Source: CAZCDS01 sp964497585
GTDB lineage: Bacteria > Desulfobacterota > Desulfomonilia > Desulfomonilales > Desulfomonilaceae
Length of the DNA: 35,614 nucleotides
Assembly (NCBI GenBank): GCA_964497585.1
Contig: CAZCDS010000067.1
Span: forward strand, 1-35,614
Reading direction: 5' to 3'
Shown: piece after piece, positions 17,489 to 24,782 of the stretch
Position numbering within the stretch: the first letter of the stretch is position 1
Layout of the letters: each line of letters opens with the position of its first letter
Notes under the pieces: generated by a model
The model's input: only the letters and a program-made list of their open reading frames with translations
Database searches by the model: none
Told to the model about the DNA's origin: nothing
Made by a program: the position numbers and the translations under genes

Positions 17489-18028
17489 ATGGATTTCATT
17501 GATATCTTGAGGGAAAAAGCATTTCTCGGACGTGAATTCCTCACGTGGCTCTGGTTCAAGTCCGAGCGGACCGGGGGGCGCGTGGAATTGACCGGCGGAG
17601 CAGTTGTCGAGGTAGAATTCCTCGACAGGATGACGCTGGACCTGTCCGACGAGGACACGCCGCAGACCGTTGCAATCAAGGGACAGCAGTCGGAGCTCCG
17701 GGAAGGGCTCGCCGCGCTCAAAGAGGGCAAGAAGATCGAAGAGGCCCGGATACGCGTCCGTGCAGCCGAGAACGATTTCACCATGCTGCTCAAGGGGACG
17801 TGGTTCTCGTACGGTTCGTTCAGAACGCCGCCCATGCTCCCCTCGGGAGAGGAGGGCGACGACGAAGGGCCTGAAGCCCGATTCCTCGAAAAGGCGTACC
17901 TTGTGGAAGAGGGGATCGAGATCGTCGACAAACTCTTTGAACACTTCCTGAAACTACGGATATCCGACGAATGGGAACTGAGCGAGCTGCCCGCGCTCCG
18001 GAAATGGGTGTCAGCCTCAGGGGACTGA
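17489..18028 (+). CDS. probable RdgC C-terminal partner
   Basis: A 179-residue acidic protein that opens MDFIDILREKAFLGREFLTW and contains KGQQSELREGLAALKEGKKI, then VRAAENDFTMLLKGTWFSYG. The middle can be aligned by eye with the C-terminal third of RdgC (the stretch where a short helix, a Gly-Lys turn and strands give the final barrel); this is weaker evidence than for its neighbour. It is co-directional with the RdgC N-terminal gene and AAGGA lies before the ATG. The two probably form one complex. The alternative is an unrelated small protein that only travels with RdgC. Confidence 0.6.
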   Translation: MDFIDILREKAFLGREFLTWLWFKSERTGGRVELTGGAVVEVEFLDRMTLDLSDEDTPQTVAIKGQQSELREGLAALKEGKKIEEARIRVRAAENDFTMLLKGTWFSYGSFRTPPMLPSGEEGDDEGPEARFLEKAYLVEEGIEIVDKLFEHFLKLRISDEWELSELPALRKWVSASGD

Positions 18029-18101
18029 GCTGACCGTGTGGGATATAGTGTATCTTTTGACAAATATTCTGATATCTTGAAGCTGTCACCCTTCGATAAC
18101 C

Positions 18102-18130
18102 TTGACAAGATGCCCTGGCTAGTACAGTAT
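18102..18130 (+). promoter_or_regulatory. promoter of tRNA-Asn
   Basis: TTGACA at 18102-18107 is followed after 17 bases by CAGTAT at 18125-18130. The tRNA begins 55 bases downstream. The -10 is imperfect, but spacing and -35 are ideal. Confidence 0.5.
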
Positions 18131-18184
18131 TTAAGTTTACACAGGGGGCGAACAAGCCGAGCTCCCGAAATCACGCCCGATTGT

Positions 18185-18260
18185 TCCCCGATAGCTCAAT
18201 CGGCAGAGCGGGTGGCTGTTAACCACTAGGTTGTAGGTTCGAGTCCTACTCGGGGAGCCA
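18185..18260 (+). tRNA. tRNA-Asn (anticodon GTT)
   Basis: A complete 76-base tRNA with encoded CCA. The acceptor TCCCCGA pairs with TCGGGGA; the D arm is GCTC...GAGC; the anticodon arm GGTGG-CTGTTAA-CCACT places GTT in the loop; the T arm GTAGG-TTCGAGT-CCTAC is regular. Its 3' half (18216 onward) is the target of at least one integration, since the same bases recur at 20865 and, degenerate, at 24246. Confidence 0.97.
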
Positions 18261-18261
18261 A
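18216..18261 (+). repeat. attachment-site repeat, copy 1 (inside tRNA-Asn)
   Basis: From the anticodon loop to just past the CCA end of tRNA-Asn. This 46-base stretch is repeated exactly at 20865-20910 in the same orientation, the usual mark of integration by a tyrosine recombinase into a tRNA 3' end. Confidence 0.85.
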
Positions 18262-18271
18262 GAAAAAGCAA

Positions 18272-18440
18272 TCAACCCGCACCGTTGGAAACAAGCCGCA
18301 GCGGGTTTTTCTTTCTCAGCAAAACCGTTGTGGCCATTTTGTGTCCCCCTTGCTGACACGCCCTGTTCGCCGCCTCGATCAGATTCTCAAGTTCCGCCGT
18401 TGAGTAGTGGGTTGTGATGCATCCGGTTTTGTATTCACCG
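18272..18440 (-). pseudogene. integrase (tyrosine recombinase) 3' remnant, copy 1
   Basis: Read on the minus strand, this stretch encodes the last part of a phage-type integrase: GCITTHYSTAELENLIEAAN, then RACQQGGHKM and a basic end, stopping at TGA 18272-18274. The Tyr in THYS is the position of the catalytic tyrosine in this family (GHKSxxxTxxYS). Everything upstream of about 18440 is lost, so the gene is dead. It points towards the adjacent tRNA, as integrase genes of tRNA-borne islands often do. The tRNA terminator lies within its last codons. Confidence 0.75.
18274..18313 (+). terminator. intrinsic terminator after tRNA-Asn
   Basis: AACCCGC at 18274-18280 pairs with GCGGGTT at 18301-18307, followed by TTTTCTTTC. 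It starts 13 bases after the tRNA. Confidence 0.7.
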
Positions 18441-18656
18441 CATCGTGCAACCGCCTTTTTCTTGACAAGGAACGTGGCCCGGATTAGGGCTCCGGTCCAG
18501 ACGACTCAATCAAAGGAGTTCGCAAGCATGGCCGAGCCTTCGGGTTCGGCTTTGCCGTTCTAGGTTCCGACCGAGACGGAGTTCGGTGCCAGGAGACGCG
18601 CGCGTCACGGGACGTCCTGGGCTCGGACATGTCCAGGATACCGAAGGGCGGCACGA

Positions 18657-18700
18657 GCGACGCCCACTCAATCGGGACAGCCCACACTAAGTCGGACCAC
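18657..18700 (+). repeat. 44-base dispersed repeat, copy 1
   Basis: About 40 of 44 bases match 26550-26593 in the same orientation, ending in AAGT(C/T)GGACCAC. The AGTTGGACCAC-like end is reminiscent of terminal repeats of IS3-group elements, but no transposase is attached to either copy. Best read as a relic IS end or a small non-autonomous element. Confidence 0.6.
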
Positions 18701-18950
18701 GCTGGAGGATCCCGACGTGCAAGAGACGAATACGCCCCGTTGAGAATCGGACGCGCAAGGAAGTTGCGCAAAGGCAGGTTCCTGCGCGGAGTGAGTAGTG
18801 AGAGAAAACGATGGATACCGGAACATTCCCGCCCAAACGGCATTCGGCTCGGTCAACGGAGCCGCGCTGGAAGCACGCCTTGGCAGAATTTTGTGCAAGC
18901 ACGGGCCCGGCCCGAAAAAGAGTTCCGAGAGGAATCGAGTATGGTGTACC

Positions 18951-18988
18951 CGGAAATGTACGGAAATGCGGAAATGTACGGAAATGTA
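18951..18988 (+). repeat. short tandem repeat
   Basis: Four head-to-tail units of CGGAAATGTA (10, 8, 10 and 10 bases; the second lacks TA). Too few and too short for a CRISPR array; likely slippage, or iteron-like binding sites. Confidence 0.7.
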
Positions 18989-19066
18989 AACCAATTCGTT
19001 TTCGCGATGACCAGCGTGCCTCAGTCTACCCCCAATGCAGTATCCACATCTCCACAATCGTTGCAG

Positions 19067-19975
19067 TCAGAGAAAGATGTTTGGGTTGACCGTCGTAGCG
19101 TATTCAAGTCGGATCGGTTCCGAATCAGTCCACGCTCTGCCCGGTACCCCCTTGAATGACCAGTACCTAAAAAATGGGGAACCTGCCTCGCCTCCAGGAA
19201 AACCAGCCTCGAGGTACATGTCTTTCAAATGATTGGCAAACTTTCTTGCTTCCTTGTCGCATTTTGAAAATAATTGGTTCAACCCATATTCCTTGCCAAC
19301 ATCCGAGGACGCATACAGAAGCCTACAGTTAGATGGTAGATAATCTCGTTTGAAGAGGGGTTTCCGTCCGTAGTTAATATCTTCGATGGAACCCAACTCT
19401 GAATCAACGATAACGGCAAATCGTTTTACCTTTGAAAAAGCTGGGTCTTGTTGAAGTCCTTTTATTAGAAACCACCAGGCAATGACTTCCGGCTTTTCCC
19501 CCAGATTTCTGAATTCATAATACTCGATAGGAATGAAGCGGAAAACAACCTCCACGCCGGAATCTGAAGGACCTATCTCGCTCTTGCCAGCCATTGCGCA
19601 CGTGGCTGACACCCTCGCTCCAACGATTGTAACTGTGTTAGTGTCTACAACAAGGAAGTGATCATAGGTTGAAAGGTGAATGTCTGGGTGCTCGATTCTG
19701 AATCGATTATCCATGGGGAGCTGGCTAATGGTTTTGAATCTTTGGTCCCTCTTGTACCCTGTGTAAGCGGAGAATACGTCCACTTCTATTGGACCGTTCT
19801 CGCCCTCAAGCTGCATCCCGCCATCGGATGAGAACCTAAATCTGATCCGGCTAGTGGACTGATGGGGGTGAAACGCAATTCTTATCTGGCGGGGTTTTCG
19901 AAGCATGCAGCACTTCTTGAACTTCTTGCCACTTCCACACGGGCACGGCTGATTTCTTTGACTACCCGAACCCAT
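19067..19975 (-). CDS. SEC-C motif protein of unknown function
   Basis: A 302-residue protein. Near the N-terminus the SEC-C zinc motif is complete: NQPCPCGSGKKFKKCCM at about residues 9-25, the same metal site found at the SecA C-terminus and in many stand-alone proteins. The remaining 275 residues look like a mixed alpha/beta domain (for example EVDVFSAYTGYKRDQRF, HFLVVDTNTVTIVGARVSAT, FRFIPIEYYEFRNLGEKPE) that I cannot place. It is the only good-looking gene of the first islet between attachment copies 1 and 2. AT content is higher than in the left half, in keeping with transfer. The ATG at 19975 is set just before the SEC-C motif; its ribosome site is weak. Confidence 0.72.
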   Translation of the reverse strand: MGSGSQRNQPCPCGSGKKFKKCCMLRKPRQIRIAFHPHQSTSRIRFRFSSDGGMQLEGENGPIEVDVFSAYTGYKRDQRFKTISQLPMDNRFRIEHPDIHLSTYDHFLVVDTNTVTIVGARVSATCAMAGKSEIGPSDSGVEVVFRFIPIEYYEFRNLGEKPEVIAWWFLIKGLQQDPAFSKVKRFAVIVDSELGSIEDINYGRKPLFKRDYLPSNCRLLYASSDVGKEYGLNQLFSKCDKEARKFANHLKDMYLEAGFPGGEAGSPFFRYWSFKGVPGRAWTDSEPIRLEYATTVNPNIFL

Positions 19976-20132
19976 ATCAGTAAGGACCCCACAGGAAGTC
20001 GGTAGACCGATTAGCGCAGGAGGTGAGGCTGTGTGCACAATTGATCAAGATTCTAATCTCTTCTGAAGCGAACTTCATATATTCAAAGGACCCCATCCTT
20101 TTCCTGATAGATTACGGTTATCACCAAAGATT

Positions 20133-20276
20133 TTATTTTGCAAGTAGGGACTTTGCCGCATTGAACAAGTCCTGAGCCTCTTGAATCGGGCATCCAAATA
20201 CTGCACGTCGGGAGGGAAAGTAGAGAGACTCGTCCCAGGTCGCATGACAGCAAATGAGGATTCTGTGAAAAAACAT
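20133..20276 (-). CDS. possible small ORF or gene remnant
   Basis: A 47-codon frame from ATG 20276 to TAA whose second half reads like real protein (DESLYFPSRRAVFGCPIQEA, then QDLFNAAKSLLAK). The ribosome site is poor and an in-frame stop lies a short way upstream. It could be the tail of a decayed gene. Function unknown. Confidence 0.25.
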   Translation of the reverse strand: MFFHRILICCHATWDESLYFPSRRAVFGCPIQEAQDLFNAAKSLLAK

Positions 20277-20349
20277 CTGAAGAGGAAAACGATGGCTATG
20301 TTAACCTATATGGTTCATTTCGGATAGGAAGCGGCCAGTGATACCGATA

Positions 20350-20634
20350 CTACTTTGATATCAATGAGTATATTGGCTCCTGCGTAGCCTTTGCTTTAAA
20401 CAGTCGGCGGTGTTTCTTGGTGTTGAAATGGTGTCCATCAGGAACGGATCTCGGGGCAACCTTGGGAGGATTGACGAGGGAGTGGGCGAACACCAGAGGA
20501 AAGTTGGGGCAGTTGACATCCAGGCGCCGAGAATCTTTCCATAGTCCTTCCATACCTTTTGGAGGACGGACAGGTACAGATGATGTCTCATCGTGTTTAG
20601 TTGTGGTCGATTTTTTAGGGGATTTGTCTGGCAA
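20350..20634 (-). CDS. doubtful hypothetical protein
   Basis: A 94-codon frame from a TTG start with no clear ribosome site. Basic, Pro-rich composition and no motif I know. Kept only because the stretch has no competing gene. Confidence 0.2.
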   Translation of the reverse strand: MPDKSPKKSTTTKHDETSSVPVRPPKGMEGLWKDSRRLDVNCPNFPLVFAHSLVNPPKVAPRSVPDGHHFNTKKHRRLFKAKATQEPIYSLISK

Positions 20635-20864
20635 CCGCTTAACTACTATGGTTTACAATGGATTCGGGGGGCAGCATCGCAACCTTCCTTAGAGGAACTT
20701 AGATGAATTTATTAAAGAAGGTTGGCTCGACCCCTTGAAGAAAAGGTTTTGCACCAAATTTGTACCATTCGGTGCTGTAACGTCCTGGTTTGTTGTGGTG
20801 CATGGCAACGGGAGGTACGAGAGACCTTGTTGATATGATTACTGTTTATAGGGTCACCCCGTAT

Positions 20865-20910
20865 CTGTTAACCACTAGGTTGTAGGTTCGAGTCCTACTC
20901 GGGGAGCCAA
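20865..20910 (+). repeat. attachment-site repeat, copy 2
   Basis: Exact copy of the 3' half of tRNA-Asn, from the anticodon loop through CCA. The 5' half of the tRNA is absent, so this is not a functional tRNA gene. The following bases also mimic the tRNA terminator and integrase tail of copy 1. It marks the right end of islet 1 and the left end of islet 2. Confidence 0.88.
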
Positions 20911-20995
20911 AAAAGATCAATCAACCCGCTGTGTTAGCAATGACATGCAGCGGGATTTTTCGTCTCGGGGAAGGAGTGTGTCGATTTCGTGCCAA
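20911..20995 (-). pseudogene. integrase 3' remnant, copy 2
   Basis: The bases after attachment copy 2 resemble those after copy 1: the same hairpin, and minus-strand codons giving GTKSTHSFPETKNPAA, comparable with GGHKMATTVLLRKKNPLR in copy 1. Only this short, diverged end of the recombinase is left. It shows that a second element with a related integrase sat at the same tRNA. Confidence 0.45.
20925..20960 (+). terminator. terminator-like hairpin after attachment copy 2
   Basis: CCCGCTG at 20925-20931 pairs with CAGCGGG at 20948-20954, followed by ATTTTTC. It corresponds to the terminator behind the intact tRNA-Asn. Confidence 0.55.
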
Positions 20996-21447
20996 TCGTT
21001 ACCGCAAGTCGTCACGCTTTAAGCCCTTGCGTCGCTTTTCCCTCGCTTGGCGACCCGAAAGCCCGTGTGTATTCAGCTTTTCTATTCAGCAGTTGACTCA
21101 CAGTTCCATTCTGGTAGAATATGGTAGATCCGACGAAGAAAGTTAGTCTTGCCTATCCGCCTGTTCGCTGGCTCCCACAAATAGATTCCAATTCCACGTT
21201 GTTCGCCTGACTGGGCGGAGGTTTCGATGGGAGAGACATAGCAGTTGCCGAAAGAAATGGCTGACTTCTTGGGGAGCGAAGATTGCGGAGGGCTCTTTTC
21301 TGGGCAAACTGCTCCGTTTTGCTTCGCTAGTTTGCAGGATGAACTAGGAGTTTCTTGCAACATACGCCGCCACCAATAAGACAGAATTTTTGACAATCAG
21401 TCTAGAATGGCAGATTGTCCCTCATCCCCTCGCGCATGGAATCATTC
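20996..21447. other. non-coding stretch of the second islet
   Basis: About 450 bases without a recognisable gene. Near 21237-21290 lies one copy of a 50-base repeat shared with the right end of the window. A 104-codon minus-strand frame (21082-21396) covers it but has no clear ribosome site or family match. Confidence 0.4.
21237..21290 (+). repeat. ~50-base dispersed repeat, copy 1
   Basis: Resembles 35500-35553 in the same orientation (shared blocks GCAGTTGCC, AAAGAA, GATTGCGGAGG). Both copies also give similar minus-strand peptides (PPQS...KKSA.SFGNC), so it may be a fragment of a coding sequence carried by related elements. Confidence 0.45.
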
Positions 21448-21759
21448 ATGACTTCGACATTACGTCCCACCCCATCGAGCCAACAGATCGAGGGACTGGA
21501 TTTCATGTGACGGATTCCATTCCAAAGTCGGCAAGAGCTTGCCCATACCCTCCGAGCGGTTCATGCGGTCAAGTGTCCTCATTGTTGGCAATTTCGATGC
21601 GGTGGCATATGCGAGGATGCGAACGACTCCCCGGGGTGCAGGGAAATTCTCATCCGGGGCCGGTACCAGCGCTGGCTCATCTCCTTCGAGAGCTACTGCG
21701 TGGTAGCTCAAAACCCAAGAGCCAACGTCGGCATGATCTACGGCCTGCCGAACCACTAA
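21448..21759 (+). pseudogene. Cys-rich protein gene with an in-frame TGA
   Basis: One frame runs from ATG 21448 to TAA 21757-21759 (104 codons), interrupted only by TGA at 21508-21510 (codon 21). The part after the TGA looks coding: VKCPHCWQFRCGGICEDAND, with DSPGC after it, suggests a zinc-ribbon, and RGRYQRWLISFESYCVVAQN then continues to the end. No good start codon exists after the TGA. Most likely the gene is dead by a nonsense change. A small perfect stem (GGCAA/TTGCC) 15-20 bases behind the TGA leaves selenocysteine as a remote option. It lies 125 bases before the toxin gene in the same direction. Confidence 0.45.
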
Positions 21760-21883
21760 CTTCCTTCCTGCGCAAAAGACCTCGTTGAATTCTATCTGGA
21801 TCTTCACGTTCGCAGCGTGGAGGGGGAATTGCAGTACCCCTTTGCGAAGAACTTTCTTCTTTATCAAAAGAAAGGAGCTTATT

Positions 21884-22633
21884 ATGATCGAAACTGACGA
21901 ACAACGACGTTGGTGGTTCGCCACGCACCCCGAGTTCAGCCGGAGCCACAAGGGAGATCGAAACCGCGGCCAACACGAGGAACAGGACGGCGGCGACAAA
22001 GTGCGCCCTGAAGACGTTGACGCGTACGTGGACAATGCACTGAAGTACGTCGACGGCCCCGCTGCTGCTCTGCTGGAATCCGTGAAACGGAATTTCGGCA
22101 CCGCCGGCGATTCACGCCTAGGAGGGCAAACCGCAGAGCTATCGGCAGGAGAGAGAAGAGAGGGGCGGCTGAGTCTAACAGGGTATCCCCTCGATGGCGG
22201 CCTGATTGTGCCGCAACTGCCCACCCTTGAGGAAGTCTCCCGCTGGCCGGCGGAGATACTGAAAGAGTTTTTTCAATGGATCGACACATTTTTTGAGAGC
22301 GATCCATTACTCATCGATCCGAACGCGCTAGAACGTCACCATCGGCTTGTCAAAAAACTTGCGAAGTATTTTGCAGACTGTGGCTTGAACGTCGAAGATT
22401 TCATACGGATACTGCGAGCCGGCGACCATCGACTCAAACATGGGGGCTTACACACTGGAAAAGGACGAGGCGGGGATTGGAATAGGGAATGGGAGGAGTT
22501 TGCCGATCAATGGCCAGCCGAAAACACCGAAACACATCAGGATCGAATTGAGCGGAAACTGCAAGAAATGGAAAAGAAGTACGGGGTTGACAACAAAGGT
22601 TACCTGTTACCTCCGAGACGCAAGCGTAAGTGA
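21884..22633 (+). CDS. SitA6-like nuclease-fold toxin, free-standing
   Basis: A 249-residue protein whose C-terminal third resembles the toxin domain of SitA6-type (TIGR02269/DUF2380) polymorphic toxins. The pattern is ALERHHRLVKKLAKYFADCG, then LNVEDFIRILRAGDHRLKHG, then GGDWNREWEEF. His152-His153, His182, His186 or His190, and the WN..W motif are the likely catalytic and structural residues of an HNH/SHH-like nuclease; DNA or RNA cleavage is inferred, not shown. The N-terminus (MIETDEQRRWWFATHPEFSR) has neither signal peptide nor lipobox, unlike Myxococcus SitA lipoproteins, so delivery must differ, or the toxin acts inside its own cell. AAAGGAG stands seven bases before the ATG. The next gene looks like its immunity partner. 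Confidence 0.68.
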   Translation: MIETDEQRRWWFATHPEFSRSHKGDRNRGQHEEQDGGDKVRPEDVDAYVDNALKYVDGPAAALLESVKRNFGTAGDSRLGGQTAELSAGERREGRLSLTGYPLDGGLIVPQLPTLEEVSRWPAEILKEFFQWIDTFFESDPLLIDPNALERHHRLVKKLAKYFADCGLNVEDFIRILRAGDHRLKHGGLHTGKGRGGDWNREWEEFADQWPAENTETHQDRIERKLQEMEKKYGVDNKGYLLPPRRKRK

Positions 22634-22804
22634 TGCCCTCCAAGCTTGTGGGTGGGGCGGACCGGAGCGTTGACTCGAAGCCTGGGGCCTGTATACTGGA
22701 ACAGGAACGGAAGGGCGATTGCAATGGGGGGTGGAAAGAGCTTACCGAAAGCAATGTCCCCAAAATGACTTGGAGAGTGAATAGAGGGAAAGGGACACAT
22801 CGGA

Positions 22805-24013
22805 ATGAAACGGAAGAGTGCGACAAAACCGATGAAACGATGCTTCTATCGCCTAGGAAAACCGAGCGAAAAGCCCCACCAGGTTTACGGAAAGCCGGAG
22901 TGGGATAGACGATTCGGCCGCGCGGAATGGAGCGAGAAGGTGGGGGGACTCTCCACGGGCCGTCTTCTCCCTCCCTACGGACACGCACGCGTGGATTTGG
23001 CCGTTGTCCTCCCGTCTCGCAAGATTGGGGATTTTATTTGGACGTGGTACAGCGACTGCATTGCTACGGACGGCACATTGTCTCTCTTCAGGCACGCGGG
23101 TTTCACCGGTTTTGAGGCACGCCCCGTCACCGTTGAGAGAATCAAACGATTGAGCCGGAAGCACAGAGAAGAAGCGATCATTCCTCCCCTGTGGGAACTA
23201 TTAATACAAGGAAAAGGAGGGGATGCAGCTCCAGAGTCCGGAATATATCCCTTATATGAAGTTGAAGAGTCTGGAAAGGTTCAGTATTCGTCCTTTCGCA
23301 ATGGGATCGTCGTGGACGAAAACAACTGGGACGGATCCGATTTCTTCACGGTGAACGGGTATCCCAAGTTTATTTTGGTCTCGGACCAAGTCAAAGACCT
23401 GATAGTTTGCCATCAACTGATCAACTGTGCTCTCATACCTTCTCACAAGCTGGAGTGGGGATCGGATATTCGACCGGAAGAGTTGCTAGAAGAGACTCGT
23501 GCTCGAGCAAGCCGAGATCTGGAGTCCCTCCTCGCGGATCTTGAAAGCCCGGATGAATCGAGTTTGACGGATACAATTCACGCTCTGGCACAGAAAGAGG
23601 ACCCTCGGGCGGTGGACGCGTTTATCAGCAAATTCGATCACGCGGATCCTTTTGTTTGGAATGCTGCAGCGCACGCTGTGGCCGCGATTGCCCGGCAAAA
23701 GAGCCTGCCCGAACAGGTGCGCGAAGAGGTTTTCTCCAAGCTCAAGGGCTTGCTCGGTCACGATGACCCGGTGGTGCGCAAGACCGCTGTCACGGCTCTC
23801 GGTTGTGTACGGGGGGAACGCGCGGCACAAGAAATCATGCGATCATTTCAGGATCCGGACGAATCGGTTCGGCGTGCGGGAGCATTCATGATAACCCATC
23901 TTCGTTACAAACCGGCACTGGAAGCAGTGACGCGCCTGACGCGGGATCGCAGTAAGCGGGTGCGCGAGGTGGCTCGCAAAGCGGTGATAGAGTTGAGCGC
24001 CGAATGTCCCTGA
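22805..24013 (+). CDS. SitI6-like immunity protein fused to HEAT repeats
   Basis: A 402-residue soluble protein. Residues about 10-225 follow the plan of SitI6 (TIGR02264) immunity proteins: an early FYRL motif, a middle helix pair (HAGFTGFEARPVTVERIKRL) and the late FFTVNGYPKFILVSDQVKDL. The double CXXCG zinc motif that names the family is not present. From about residue 255 to the end there are four to five HEAT-like units (AVDAFISKFDHADPFVWNAA, LLGHDDPVVRKTAVTALGCV, SFQDPDESVRRAGAFMITHL). The HEAT arm may bind the toxin or a second partner. The gene is 171 bases behind the toxin. The start is uncertain: ATG 22805 or ATG 22832, the latter matching family starts better. Immunity is inferred from position and family. 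Confidence 0.62.
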   Translation: MKRKSATKPMKRCFYRLGKPSEKPHQVYGKPEWDRRFGRAEWSEKVGGLSTGRLLPPYGHARVDLAVVLPSRKIGDFIWTWYSDCIATDGTLSLFRHAGFTGFEARPVTVERIKRLSRKHREEAIIPPLWELLIQGKGGDAAPESGIYPLYEVEESGKVQYSSFRNGIVVDENNWDGSDFFTVNGYPKFILVSDQVKDLIVCHQLINCALIPSHKLEWGSDIRPEELLEETRARASRDLESLLADLESPDESSLTDTIHALAQKEDPRAVDAFISKFDHADPFVWNAAAHAVAAIARQKSLPEQVREEVFSKLKGLLGHDDPVVRKTAVTALGCVRGERAAQEIMRSFQDPDESVRRAGAFMITHLRYKPALEAVTRLTRDRSKRVREVARKAVIELSAECP

Positions 24014-24153
24014 GAATTACTTGTGTGCCAGTGGGGCGGAAAACCGCCGTGATAGCCATACGCAGCGGAAGAGGGCGCGCAGGCTCTTGTCCGGTCTGTG
24101 AACCCGGACGAAAAGCCAGACGGTTTCTTGTGTTAAATTTTTGCGGGAATGAC

Positions 24154-24561
24154 CTATGGATGGTCATAAACAGTGCTTGATTTAGTGCAACGGGGTTCGT
24201 CGTCAACATATGGACCGTCTCGGTGTTTTCGCCTTGTTGAGGCGTCTGTTAACCACGAAGTTGTAGGTTGAGGGGTAACTGAAATACCGCGGCAGGAAGG
24301 TTTGTGGTGCCCGGCAGCCTTCGCGGCTCGTGCGGAATAAAGGAAATGCTGCGCGGAAGACTCCTCTGCCCCCACTTGCTCAACGCGCAGAGCTGCCTTT
24401 TGATGCTCATGGCTCTTGACGTTCGCGTATAGGAAGGCTTGGGGATTGTCTCTCCAGTCATCTTTCGGGGGCATATTCGTCCATGGGGAGGCTAGATAGA
24501 GAAGCGCGGCAGCGACGACGACCATAAGTATTCTAGCGTGAGACACGGAGAGTCCCCCCAT
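24154..24561 (-). CDS. possible small membrane protein, 3' end altered at attachment copy 3
   Basis: A 135-codon frame with a single membrane helix (ARILMVVVAAALLYLASPW), then a polar region (NMPPKDDWRDNPQAFLYANV) that reads like protein. The C-terminal part runs through the degenerate tRNA-Asn fragment (24246-24272), so the end of the original gene was probably replaced by recombination there. No good ribosome site is seen. No family recognised. Confidence 0.35.
   Translation of the reverse strand: MGGLSVSHARILMVVVAAALLYLASPWTNMPPKDDWRDNPQAFLYANVKSHEHQKAALRVEQVGAEESSAQHFLYSARAAKAAGHHKPSCRGISVTPQPTTSWLTDASTRRKHRDGPYVDDEPRCTKSSTVYDHP
24246..24272 (+). repeat. attachment-site repeat, copy 3 (degenerate)
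   Basis: CTGTTAACCAC followed by a GAAG in place of TAGG and then TTGTAGGTT. This matches the anticodon-arm to T-arm part of tRNA-Asn with a few changes, after which similarity fades. It marks the likely right end of islet 2, which carries the toxin and immunity genes. No integrase remnant is visible behind it. Confidence 0.6.
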
Positions 24562-24782
24562 CGTGGATGGATTACAGAGAAGGTTCAGCCCCAAGGCAGC
24601 AACATGGAGAGAGATCAGTCAAGCCTGTTTCCTGTCCTCTCGGGTGCGCGGGAGAATTCAAAGGCAGGCACTTTGGGTTCCCGCCCACGCTTCCCGTTTC
24701 CTGGCAACCTGCCTCGCCGTACCCTCAACGGGCAGGACCGAGGGACGAAGAGGCCGGCCCACCGATGCAGCGACCCTTCAGG

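Larger units (their letters stand above)
18441..19066. other. non-coding stretch of the first islet
   Basis: About 625 bases with no recognisable gene. Long frames exist on the plus strand but have no family resemblance. It contains one copy of a 44-base dispersed repeat (18657-18700), a short perfect hairpin GCGCAA/TTGCGC near 18750-18766, and a small tandem repeat (18951-18988). Confidence 0.5.

Noticed and set aside
18951..18988. CRISPR-like array
   Set aside because: Units are 8-10 bases with no spacers, so it is a simple tandem repeat.
18629..19159. 176-codon plus-strand frame in the first islet
   Set aside because: Arg-rich, runs through the dispersed repeat and the tandem repeat, and overlaps the SEC-C gene end; no family match.
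20865..20910. Second tRNA-Asn gene
   Set aside because: Only the 3' half is present; the acceptor 5' strand and D arm are missing.
21460..22224. 254-codon minus-strand frame antisense to the toxin gene
   Set aside because: It is Ser/Pro/Arg-rich, has no ribosome site, and overlaps the better supported toxin gene and Cys-rich frame.
22630..22908. Small gene between toxin and immunity genes
   Set aside because: It overlaps both neighbours out of frame and lacks a ribosome site.
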